Positions 1 to 7,733 of a stretch of DNA of 64,000 bases are shown here, in pieces. The notes under the pieces are model-generated. The model was not told where the DNA came from. It was given only the letters and a program-made list of their open reading frames with translations, and ran no database searches. This stretch comes from Nocardioides jiangsuensis (GTDB lineage Bacteria; Actinomycetota; Actinomycetes; Propionibacteriales; Nocardioidaceae), in NCBI RefSeq assembly GCF_019679455.1, contig NZ_JAIEZQ010000001.1:496001-560000 (forward strand), read 5' to 3'. The first letter of the stretch is position 1, and each line of letters begins with the position of its first letter. Position numbers and translations under genes: made by a program.

Positions 1-1099
<1,099 letters not shown>

Positions 1100-1110
1100 G
1101 TGGGTGGCTT

Positions 1111-1917
1111 TCAGTCGCGTCGTTTCACTGCCGGGTGCGCCCCGGCCGCCACCAGGTCGGCGACGGCGGCGCGCGGGTCCCGTCCTCGGACCAGCGTCTC
1201 GCCCACCAGTACGACGTTCGCGCCCTGCTTGGCGTACTCGAACACGTCGTGCGGGCCGCGGACACCGGACTCGGCCACCCGCACCACGTCGTCGGGGATG
1301 CGGGGCGCCAACCGCGAGAAGGTGTCGCGGTCGACGTCGAGGGTCTTGAGGTTGCGGGCGTTCACGCCGACCAGTGTCGCGCCCGCGTCCAAGGCCCGGT
1401 CGACCTCCTCCTCATCGTGCACCTCGACCAGCGGGGTGAGCCCGATGGAGTGGGCGCGCTCGATGAGGCCCTCGAGCCGGTTCTGGTCCAGGGCGGCCAC
1501 GATCAGCAGCGCGAGGTCGGCGCCGGCCGCGCGGGCCTCCCACAGCTGGTAGGAGGTGACGATGAAGTCCTTGCGCAGGACCGGGATCGAGACCGCCTTG
1601 CGGACCGCGCGCAGGTCGTCGAGGCTGCCGCCGAAGCGGCGCCGCTCGGTGAGCACGCTGATCGTGCAGGCACCCCCGGCCTCGTAGTCGGCGGCGAGGG
1701 ACGCGGGGTCGGTGATCGTGGCCAGGGCGCCCTTGCTCGGGCTGGACCGCTTGACCTCGGCGATCACGCTGACGCCGGCGGCGCGGAAGCGCGGCATCGG
1801 GTCCACCGCGTCGGGGGCGCGGTGCGCGGCGGCCTTGACCTCGTCGAGCGGCGTGAGCGCCTCGCGTTCGGCGAGATCGACGCGGACGCCGTCGATGATC
1901 TCGTCGAGAACGGACAT
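1111..1917 (-). CDS. trpC: Indole-3-glycerol phosphate synthase
   Basis: Converts CdRP to indole-3-glycerol phosphate with loss of CO2 and water, the step before tryptophan synthase. 268 aa, normal for the single-domain bacterial enzyme. The (beta/alpha)8 barrel signatures are visible: [10 protein letters not shown] (residues 54-63, catalytic Lys56), [18 protein letters not shown], and the phosphate-binding VAESGV near the end. ATG 1917 has GAGG a few bases upstream. No separate trpF is present nearby, which fits a PriA-type HisA (11647-12390) doing both isomerisations. The 126 bp upstream holds no Trp-codon leader peptide that I can see. Confidence 0.97.
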   Translation of the reverse strand: MSVLDEIIDGVRVDLAEREALTPLDEVKAAAHRAPDAVDPMPRFRAAGVSVIAEVKRSSPSKGALATITDPASLAADYEAGGACTISVLTERRRFGGSLDDLRAVRKAVSIPVLRKDFIVTSYQLWEARAAGADLALLIVAALDQNRLEGLIERAHSIGLTPLVEVHDEEEVDRALDAGATLVGVNARNLKTLDVDRDTFSRLAPRIPDDVVRVAESGVRGPHDVFEYAKQGANVVLVGETLVRGRDPRAAVADLVAAGAHPAVKRRD

Positions 1918-2044
1918 GAGGACCTCGCACCATTGTCTGGGTCGGCTGGGTCTCTAGACTCTCACGACACAGGGGGCACGCCCGCACAGAGGTCCGGATG
2001 CGGAACGCGTGCCCGCCACCCCGCTCGACGAGGAGGAACCGAGG

Positions 2045-2449
2045 ATGAGCGAGCCGCCCGGTGCGCCGTACGGCAGCGGCCAGCAGCCCCCGGGCCCCGG
2101 CCCCTCCGGCTACCCTCCCCCGCCCTACGGCTACCGGCCGGGCGGGTACGTGCAGAACAACGGCAAGGCGGTCGCCTCGCTGGTCACCGGGATCGCGTCG
2201 CTGGTGCTCTCCTGGTGCTGCGGGCTCGGCCTCGTCGGGATCGTCGCAGTGGTTCTCGGGGTGAAGGCACGGGCCGAGATCCGCCGCTCCGGGGGCACCC
2301 AGTCGGGCGACGGGCTCGCCCTGGCCGGCATCATCACCGGCGCGGTGGCGATCGTGCTGGGGCTGGTCGTGCTGGTCGCGGTCGCGATCGCGCTCTCCAC
2401 CGGGATGGGAGAGACGGGCCCCGGGCCGGGAACCGGCACGGCGCTCTAG
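2045..2449 (+). CDS. DUF4190 membrane protein (copy A)
   Basis: Unknown role. 134 aa: a Pro/Gly/Tyr-rich cytoplasmic N-terminus (about residues 1-35), then two hydrophobic segments (about 42-68 and 90-118) around a short basic loop with KARAEIRRSGG and GDGLALAGIITG. This is the usual DUF4190 pattern. ATG 2045 is preceded by AGGAGG at a good distance, so it is preferred over upstream GTG 2009. Its TAG stop (2447-2449) is inside the 6-bp target of the adjacent IS481 element, which therefore sits directly against the gene without damaging it. A second DUF4190 gene (3657-3959) lies just beyond the IS. Confidence 0.85.
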   Translation: MSEPPGAPYGSGQQPPGPGPSGYPPPPYGYRPGGYVQNNGKAVASLVTGIASLVLSWCCGLGLVGIVAVVLGVKARAEIRRSGGTQSGDGLALAGIITGAVAIVLGLVVLVAVAIALSTGMGETGPGPGTGTAL

Positions 2450-2450
2450 C
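2445..2450. repeat. IS481 target-site duplication, left copy
   Basis: TCTAGC, repeated exactly at 3578-3583. It fits the NCTAGN target reported for IS481 of Bordetella and contains the stop codon of the upstream DUF4190 gene. Confidence 0.95.
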
Positions 2451-2470
2451 TGTGATGTCCAGCCACGTTG
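2451..2470 (+). repeat. IS481 left terminal inverted repeat
   Basis: Matches the reverse complement of 3558-3577 over about 19 of 20 bases: TGTGATGTCCAGCCA identical, then one mismatch, then GTTG. Confidence 0.9.
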
Positions 2471-2571
2471 GTCGAGAACCTGTGACGACACGATCTGATG
2501 TCGTAGATGGGTGAAGACCTCCCGATGTGGAGTGGAGCTGTCTAAGGAACCGCTCCCACCAGGAGGTCTTC

Positions 2572-3582
2572 GTGTCCCACGCTACCCACTCCAACGCCGC
2601 TCTCACGCCACGTGCCCGACTGCGGCTGGCGCGCCTGATCGTCGATGACGGCTGGGCCCCGGCTCGGGCCGCCGAACGCTACGACGTGTCATGGAAGACC
2701 GCGGCGAAGTGGGCGGCCCGCTATCGCGAGGAGGGGCCTGCGGGAATGCTCGACCGGTCCTCGGCGCCCCGCCATCAGCCGAACCGGACCTCGGCGCCGA
2801 TGGTCCGCAAGATCGTGCACCTGCGCTGGAAGCACCGCCTGGGGCCGGTCCAGATCGCCGACCGGCTCGGGATGCAGGCCTCGACCGTCCACGCCGTCCT
2901 GGTCCGGTGCCGGCTCAACCGGCTCGCGCATGTGGACCGGGCCACCGGTGAGCCGATCCGCCGCTACGAACACCAGCGACCCGGCGATCTGATCCACGTC
3001 GACGTCAAGAAGCTCGGCCGGGTCCCCGACGGCGGCGGCTGGCGTTACGTCGGCCGCCAGCAAGGCGACAAGAACCGGGCCGCGACCGCGGCCCGCACCG
3101 GTGCGCCCAAGAGCAGGTACCACCAACCGCTGGTCGGGACCTGCTACCTGCACACCGTCATCGACGACCACTCGCGGGTGGCTTACGTCGAGGCCCATGA
3201 CGACGAGACCAAGGAGACCGCCGCAGCAGTGCTGCGCAACGCGGTGGCCTGGTTCGCCGAACGCGGCGTGAACGTGCAACGGGTGCTGTCCGACAACGGC
3301 GGGGCGTACCGGTCGTTCCTGTGGCGCGACACCTGTGCAGAGCTCGGGGTCACCCCGAAGCGGACCCGGCCCTACCGGCCCCAGACCAACGGCAAGATCG
3401 AACGGTTCCACCGCACCCTGGTCGAGGGCTGGGCCTTCAAGAAGTTCTACAGCTCCGAGTCCGCCCGACTCGCCGCCCTGCCAGCATGGGTCCACGACTA
3501 CAACCACCACCGGCCCCACTCGGCCATCGGGAAACGGTCACCCATCACCAGGTTGGACAACCTGGCTGGACATCACATCTAG
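2572..3582 (+). CDS. IS481 family transposase
   Basis: DDE/RNase H-fold transposase that cuts and joins the ends of its IS. 336 aa from GTG 2572, which has AGGAGG six bases upstream. An in-frame ATG at 2527 is longer but lacks a ribosome site. Seen: an N-terminal helix-turn-helix (about residues 10-55, with RLARLIVDDGW and SWKTAAKWAARYREEG) and a second DNA-binding part. The rve-type core has Asp in HVDVKKLGRV, Asp in VLSDNGGAY and Glu in NGKIERFHRTL. The final Ile codon is half encoded by the target, and the TAG stop lies wholly in the target duplication, so the element depends on insertion at CTAG for termination. Confidence 0.95.
   Translation: MSHATHSNAALTPRARLRLARLIVDDGWAPARAAERYDVSWKTAAKWAARYREEGPAGMLDRSSAPRHQPNRTSAPMVRKIVHLRWKHRLGPVQIADRLGMQASTVHAVLVRCRLNRLAHVDRATGEPIRRYEHQRPGDLIHVDVKKLGRVPDGGGWRYVGRQQGDKNRAATAARTGAPKSRYHQPLVGTCYLHTVIDDHSRVAYVEAHDDETKETAAAVLRNAVAWFAERGVNVQRVLSDNGGAYRSFLWRDTCAELGVTPKRTRPYRPQTNGKIERFHRTLVEGWAFKKFYSSESARLAALPAWVHDYNHHRPHSAIGKRSPITRLDNLAGHHI
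3558..3577 (-). repeat. IS481 right terminal inverted repeat
   Basis: Reverse complement begins TGTGATGTCCAGCCA, pairing with the left end at 2451-2470. It lies inside the last codons of the transposase frame. Confidence 0.9.
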
Positions 3583-3583
3583 C
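3578..3583. repeat. IS481 target-site duplication, right copy
   Basis: TCTAGC, identical to 2445-2450. Bases 3580-3582 are the TAG that ends the transposase frame. Confidence 0.95.
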
Positions 3584-3656
3584 GGGCCGATGTGCTCGCC
3601 CCCGGGTCGCGGAGCCGGTAGCGTCCACCTTCCGCACCACGGACCCAGGAGACGCC

Positions 3657-3959
3657 ATGAGCTACACGCCCCCGCCGCCGCCCCCGCCCGGAGCAGGCGG
3701 CTACGCGACACCGCAGACGAACAAGAAGGCGCTGTGGTCGATGATCCTGGGGATCCTCGCGCTGGTGTTCTGCGGGCTGGTCACCGGCATCCCCGCGCTG
3801 ATCCTGGGCAACGGCGCCAAGAAGGAGATCGCGATGTCCGGGGGCGCCCAGTCCGGCGCCGGGATGGCGCAGGCCGGGGTGATCCTGGGCTGGATCTCGA
3901 TCGTGTTCAGCGCCCTCGTGCTGGTCTACGCCCTGACCACCGGGTCCCTGGGCTCCTGA
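3657..3959 (+). CDS. DUF4190 membrane protein (copy B)
   Basis: Unknown role. 100 aa: a short proline run (PPPPPPPG), then two transmembrane segments (about residues 25-48 and 62-95) separated by GNGAKKEIAMSGGAQSGAGMAQAG. It closely resembles the loop of copy A (2045-2449: same SGG-QSG and LAG/QAG pattern), so the two look like tandem paralogues now split by the IS481 element. ATG 3657 has AGGAGA upstream. A 22-bp repeat array starts 5 bp after its stop codon. Confidence 0.85.
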   Translation: MSYTPPPPPPPGAGGYATPQTNKKALWSMILGILALVFCGLVTGIPALILGNGAKKEIAMSGGAQSGAGMAQAGVILGWISIVFSALVLVYALTTGSLGS

Positions 3960-3964
3960 CCTCG

Positions 3965-4030
3965 CGTTGAGAGGTCACTCGTTCGGCGTTGAGGCGTCAG
4001 TCGTGCGGTGTTGAGGCGTCAGTCGTGCGG
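3965..4030 (+). repeat. 22-bp tandem repeat array 1 (3 units)
   Basis: Units 3965-3986, 3987-4008 and 4009-4030, core TTGAGGCGTCAGTCGTG. The first unit has the outer-type variant (GAGAGG, CACTCGT). It starts 5 bp after the stop of the DUF4190 gene, in sense orientation to it, and ends 29 bp before the stop of the convergent DUF2752 gene. Related arrays are at 5849-5936 and 36296-36383. Confidence 0.95.
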
Positions 4031-4059
4031 CCGCGCGGGGCTCCCCGGGCGGTACGGCG

Positions 4060-4497
4060 TCAGGGCGCGAGCCACTCGAACGCCGGCAGGTTGCGCACCA
4101 CCCAGAACGCGAGCGAGACCACCGCGAGCAGGAGCGCTCCGGCGAGCCCGCGACGCGGGCTGACGGTTCGTCGTACGCCCCGCCAGCGGTCGGAGAACCA
4201 GCGCGTCCAGAAGAACACCATCAGCGGGATGGCACCGACGAACAGCAGGTTGCTCGACGCGGCCGCCGCGAGGTCGCCGCGGGTCAGGTCGTTGACGGCG
4301 CGCAGGCCGCCGCAGCCGGGACAGTAGGTGCCGGTGAGCAGCAGCCACGGGCAGTACAGGTAGCTGCCGCTCTCGTGCGGGTCGCGCAGGTGCAGCAGCA
4401 CGCTGGCGCCGAGCACCGCGCCGGCGACCAGGGTCGGCGCCGCCACCCGCTGCGCGCGGGTCGACGGCGTCGCACCGGTGTCGAGCGCGGTGGCCAT
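4060..4497 (-). CDS. DUF2752 domain membrane protein
   Basis: Unknown role. 145 aa with three predicted membrane spans (about residues 20-38, 78-98 and 116-135). The family signature is the cysteine motif CPWLLLTGTYCPGCGGLRAV (about residues 49-68), possibly a metal or disulphide site facing the membrane. ATG 4497 lies 13 bp after the HGxxPAAW gene on the same strand, so they are probably co-transcribed with TIGR02234 and hisI. The 3' end is 29 bp from repeat array 1. Confidence 0.88.
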   Translation of the reverse strand: MATALDTGATPSTRAQRVAAPTLVAGAVLGASVLLHLRDPHESGSYLYCPWLLLTGTYCPGCGGLRAVNDLTRGDLAAAASSNLLFVGAIPLMVFFWTRWFSDRWRGVRRTVSPRRGLAGALLLAVVSLAFWVVRNLPAFEWLAP

Positions 4498-4510
4498 GAC
4501 CGTGCGCCGG

Positions 4511-4708
4511 TCAGTGACCGGCGGTCTCCGCGCCGAGGCCCAGCAGCTGCATGACCTTGCCGACGATCGCGCCGACGGGGAGCAGGGCGACGCCCACCCA
4601 GAAGAGCAGCATGTTGGCGACCACGAGGCCGATGCCGCCGACGACGAAACCGATCAGGATGATCGTGACGCCGGTCCACGCTGCGGGGGTGTTGCCGTGG
4701 TGAGCCAT
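4511..4708 (-). CDS. HGxxPAAW family small membrane protein
   Basis: Unknown role; this small family is typical of actinobacterial trp loci. 65 aa from ATG 4708, with AGGAGA eight bases upstream; longer readings in this frame run into TIGR02234 and have no ribosome site. The N-terminus MAHHGNTPAAWTG carries the defining HGxxPAAW motif, followed by two tightly spaced transmembrane helices (about residues 14-33 and 36-55). It lies between TIGR02234 and DUF2752 in the same direction. Confidence 0.9.
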   Translation of the reverse strand: MAHHGNTPAAWTGVTIILIGFVVGGIGLVVANMLLFWVGVALLPVGAIVGKVMQLLGLGAETAGH

Positions 4709-4805
4709 GCCGTGGTTCTCCTTGACGCTGGGTGAGGCGGGCCGGGGGCCTCTCCCGGTGCGGGCACCGTGAGCAGCCGCCCTGGACGCGGTTGGTCCGC
4801 CCATT

Positions 4806-5429
4806 CTAGGAGGTCGGGTCGCGTCCTTCGTCGAGCGCCCGCCACATGTCCTCGTCGGCGGGCGGACGCTCGGCCCGGGCGGCGGGGGCGTCGTACTTGC
4901 TGCCCATCGCCGGCCACCGGGGCGAGCGAACGGCGGCCACACCGAACGCGGCCGCCGAGAGCAGCACGCCCACCCCTGCCAGGTAGTACCAGGCCGAGAG
5001 GTTCGTGACGAAGGTGTCCCCAGTCGCGCCCTGCGCCATCGCCGCGGCCACGGCGTCGTCCTGTGCCGCCGAGAAGCCGAGGACCACCGCGACCAGCGCA
5101 CCGGCCGAGGCGAGCAGGCCGACCACCGCGAGCACCCTGCGGACCCACCCGCGCGCGACCAGCAGCACCCCCCAGGACGCCAGCGCGACCAGCGCGAGGG
5201 CGGCGACGAGCGGTTGCGACTCCGAGCCGCTGACCGAGGCCTCGACCCGGATCCCGGCGGCGTCGCCGCGCGAGGTGGCCCAGTCTCGGCTGCCCGCCAC
5301 GGCGGCGAGCCCCGCCCCGGCGAGGCCGAGGAGGACGGCGGGTCCGTAGGACCGGTCCCGGCGCGGCGCCTTGGTCTCCTCAGGCGTCCCGGGCTCGGGC
5401 GCCGGCGAGGGCGTGGACGGCTCAGGCAT
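4806..5429 (-). CDS. Trp biosynthesis-associated membrane protein (TIGR02234-like)
   Basis: Family of unknown function usually found beside trp genes in actinobacteria. 207 aa: a proline-rich N-tail (1-25), then four hydrophobic helices (about 30-48, 70-92, 97-118 and 145-166) with an extracytoplasmic stretch between the first two ([13 protein letters not shown]). The C-terminal tail ends [17 protein letters not shown], characteristic of the family. ATG 5429 overlaps the end of hisI by 8 nt, implying coupling. The trpE gene that often stands between hisI and this gene is absent here. Confidence 0.87.
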   Translation of the reverse strand: MPEPSTPSPAPEPGTPEETKAPRRDRSYGPAVLLGLAGAGLAAVAGSRDWATSRGDAAGIRVEASVSGSESQPLVAALALVALASWGVLLVARGWVRRVLAVVGLLASAGALVAVVLGFSAAQDDAVAAAMAQGATGDTFVTNLSAWYYLAGVGVLLSAAAFGVAAVRSPRWPAMGSKYDAPAARAERPPADEDMWRALDEGRDPTS

Positions 5430-5796
5430 CGGCGGTCGTCACCAGGTCGTTGTCGAAACAGGTACGACTCCCGGTGTGGCAGGCGGCGCCGACCTGGTCG
5501 ACCCTCACCAGGAGCGTGTCGCCGTCGCAGTCGAGGCGCACCTCCTTGACCCACTGCTTGTGGCCGGAGGTCTCGCCCTTCACCCAGTACTCCTGCCGCG
5601 AACGGCTCCAGAACGTCGACCGCCCCGTGGTGAGCGTGCGGTGCAGCGCCTCGTCGTCCATCCAGCCGACCATGAGCACCTCGCCGGTGTCGTGCTGCTG
5701 GACGACGGCGGCAACCAGGCCGTGCGCGTCACGCTTGAGCCGGGCGGCGATGTCGGGGTCGAGGGCGGACGGAGCGGTGGCGTCGGAGGTTGTCAC
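5422..5796 (-). CDS. hisI: Phosphoribosyl-AMP cyclohydrolase
   Basis: Opens the purine ring of PR-AMP, third step of histidine synthesis. 124 aa from GTG 5796, normal for single-domain HisI. The metal sites are visible: DCDGD (residues 89-93, Mg), and Cys106/His107 with Cys113 in [11 protein letters not shown] (Zn). The frame stays open to 5871, but that extension enters repeat array 2 and is not protein-like; GTG 5796 fits the family length, although its ribosome site is poor. It stands about 5 kb away from the main his cluster and is fused to the trp-associated group by an 8-nt overlap. Confidence 0.93.
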   Translation of the reverse strand: MTTSDATAPSALDPDIAARLKRDAHGLVAAVVQQHDTGEVLMVGWMDDEALHRTLTTGRSTFWSRSRQEYWVKGETSGHKQWVKEVRLDCDGDTLLVRVDQVGAACHTGSRTCFDNDLVTTADA

Positions 5797-5848
5797 GCCT
5801 CGATTATCGCGCGCGGCCTCCGAGGGCCGTCGTACGGCGTCCGTCCGG

Positions 5849-5936
5849 CCGCACGAGTGACCTCTCAACACTTCACGACTGACGCCTCAACACCTCACGA
5901 CTGACGCCTCAACACCGCACGAGTGACGCCTCAACG
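5849..5936 (-). repeat. 22-bp tandem repeat array 2 (4 units)
   Basis: Units 5849-5870, 5871-5892, 5893-5914 and 5915-5936. The two outer units carry CACTCGT and the two inner ones CAGTCGT on the minus strand. The unit at 5915-5936 overlaps the 3' end of the ABC exporter gene and contributes its TGA stop (5931-5933). The other end is 52 bp from the hisI start, so the array lies in the hisI upstream region. Confidence 0.95.
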
Positions 5937-7733
5937 GGGGGTGTGCTGGGCGACCCAGGAGGCGTGGAGGCGTCCGTAGACCCCGCCCTCCGCCACGAGC
6001 CGGTCGTGCGAGCCGCGCTGGACGATCCGCCCCGCGTCCACGACGACCACCTCGTCGGCGTTCTCTGCGGTGGAGAGCCGGTGGGCGATGGTGACCGAGG
6101 TGCGGCCGCTCATCAGGCGCTCCAGCGCCTGGCCGATCCGCATCTCGAGCTGCGGGTCGACCGCGCTGGTCGCCTCGTCGAGCACCAGCAGGTCCGGGTC
6201 GGCGAGGTGGGCGCGCACCAGCGCGACGAGCTGCCGCTCGCCGGCCGAGAGCGACTCCCCGCGCTGTCCCACCCGGGTCTCCAGCCCCCGCGGGAGCGTG
6301 GCCAGCCAGTCGGACAGGCCGAGCTCGCGGATCGCCTCGCGGATCTCCTCGTCGGTCGCGCCGAGCCGGCCGTACCGCGCGTTGGCGGCCAGCGTGTCGT
6401 CGAACAGGAAGCCCTCCTGCGGCACCATCACCACCCGCTCGCGCAGCGAGGTGAACGGCACCTCGCGCAGGTCCACCCCGTCGAGGCGCACCGCCCCCGA
6501 GCTGGGGTCCATCAGCCGGGTCAGCAGCTTCGCCAGGGTGGTTTTGCCCGAGCCGGTCTCCCCGACCACCGCGACCCGGCGGCCGGGCTCGATCCGCAGG
6601 GACACGTCGTGCAGCACCGGCCGCCCCCCGGGGTAGGCGAACTCCACGTCGTCGAACTCGATCGAGACCGGGCGCTGCGGCAACGCCGTGCCGCCGTCGC
6701 CGGGGTCGACCACGTCGGCCGGGGTCTCCAGGATCCCGATCACGCGGCGCCAGCCGGCGATCGCGTTCTGGGCGTCGGTGAGCACCTGGGTGCCCATCTG
6801 GACCGGCCCCACGAACAGCGTGACCAGGAACGCGAACGCGAGCACCTTGCCCGCGGTGATCTCCCCGGCGAGGCCGAGCCAGATCCCGACGATCAGCACG
6901 CCGGCGTTGGCGAGCCCGGCCGAGACACCACCGAGCGAGAACGAGAACGCGGTCAGCCCCTGCGCCCGGGTCGAGGCGGCCCGGTGCCGGTCGACGGCGG
7001 TGTCGATCCGGTCCTGGGTGCGATTCTCGATGGCGTACGAGCGGACGACGGCCGCGCCCACCACGGGCTCGGAGATCGCCGAGAGCATCACGCCGACCTG
7101 GCTCCGCACCACGCCGTACGCCTCGGAGAGCTTGCGCTGGAAGTACCGCAGCGACAGGAACAGCGGAGCGAAGCAGAGCCAGACCACCAGGGTCAGCTGC
7201 CAGCTGTAGTAGGCCATGATCAGGGTCGCGACGATGATCTGCCCGACGCTGACCACCGCGATCATGCCGCCGAAGACCAGGAACTGCGAGACCTGGTCCA
7301 CGTCGCTGGTGACCCGGGCGACCAGGGCGCCGCGGCGCTCGGTGTTCTGGGTGAGCAGCGGCAGGTCGTGCACGTGCCGGAACGCCTTGATCCGCAGCGT
7401 GGCGAGCCCCCGCTCGGCGGTGGCGAACAGCCGCGAGGTCATCAGGTACGACGCCCCGCTGGTCACCACGATCGCGACCCCGGCCAGGACGGCCATCTTC
7501 GTCATGAACGCGGTGTCCGGCCCACCGGGGCCGTTGAGGCCGCGGTCGAGGGTCTGCTGCACCGCGATCGGGACGACCACCCGGCCGAGGGTGGCCAGCA
7601 CCGCGAAGAACCCGGTGAGCCAGATCCCCTCCTTGAGCTCGGGCGAGAAGTCCACGCCACGGGCGATCGTGCGCCACGCGGAGATCGACTCCCCCGTGCT
7701 CATCGACGTGCTGCTCGTGGTGGTGGCGCTCAC
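5931..7733 (-). CDS. ABC exporter subunit with the catalytic nucleotide site
   Basis: Half-transporter of the type IV (ABCB-like) exporter class. 600 aa: six transmembrane helices (about residues 35-320), then the nucleotide-binding domain. Walker A is GETGSGKTT (near 393). The signature is LSAGERQ, deviating from LSGGQ. Walker B is LLVLDEATSAVD with the catalytic Glu (near 516), and the switch His is in IAHRLST. GTG 7733 overlaps the upstream partner by 4 nt (GTGA). A longer open frame continues upstream but is only the shadow of the partner gene. Substrate unknown; multidrug or lipid export is the family norm. Its stop codon lies in repeat array 2. Confidence 0.93.
   Translation of the reverse strand: MSATTTSSTSMSTGESISAWRTIARGVDFSPELKEGIWLTGFFAVLATLGRVVVPIAVQQTLDRGLNGPGGPDTAFMTKMAVLAGVAIVVTSGASYLMTSRLFATAERGLATLRIKAFRHVHDLPLLTQNTERRGALVARVTSDVDQVSQFLVFGGMIAVVSVGQIIVATLIMAYYSWQLTLVVWLCFAPLFLSLRYFQRKLSEAYGVVRSQVGVMLSAISEPVVGAAVVRSYAIENRTQDRIDTAVDRHRAASTRAQGLTAFSFSLGGVSAGLANAGVLIVGIWLGLAGEITAGKVLAFAFLVTLFVGPVQMGTQVLTDAQNAIAGWRRVIGILETPADVVDPGDGGTALPQRPVSIEFDDVEFAYPGGRPVLHDVSLRIEPGRRVAVVGETGSGKTTLAKLLTRLMDPSSGAVRLDGVDLREVPFTSLRERVVMVPQEGFLFDDTLAANARYGRLGATDEEIREAIRELGLSDWLATLPRGLETRVGQRGESLSAGERQLVALVRAHLADPDLLVLDEATSAVDPQLEMRIGQALERLMSGRTSVTIAHRLSTAENADEVVVVDAGRIVQRGSHDRLVAEGGVYGRLHASWVAQHTPR

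Larger units (their letters stand above)
2451..3577 (+). mobile_element. Complete IS481-family insertion sequence (1127 bp)
   Basis: Bounded by imperfect terminal inverted repeats starting TGTGATGTCCAGCCA at both ends and by an exact 6-bp duplication TCTAGC. It carries one transposase frame (2572-3582) with an intact DDE catalytic triad. It lies between two tandem DUF4190 genes and appears recent: the duplication is perfect and the reading frame uninterrupted. The annotated transposase frame runs 5 nt past the right end of the element, because its last codon is completed, and its stop codon supplied, by the target DNA. Confidence 0.95.

Noticed and set aside
1918-2044. Tryptophan attenuator leader before trpC
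   Set aside because: No short ORF with Trp codons and no clear alternative hairpins.
3965-4030. CRISPR array
   Set aside because: Units are directly adjacent at 22 bp with no unique spacers, and no cas genes are present.
5849-5936. Repeat array as an intrinsic terminator
   Set aside because: No self-complementary arms in the unit and no U-run; termination by another mechanism remains possible.
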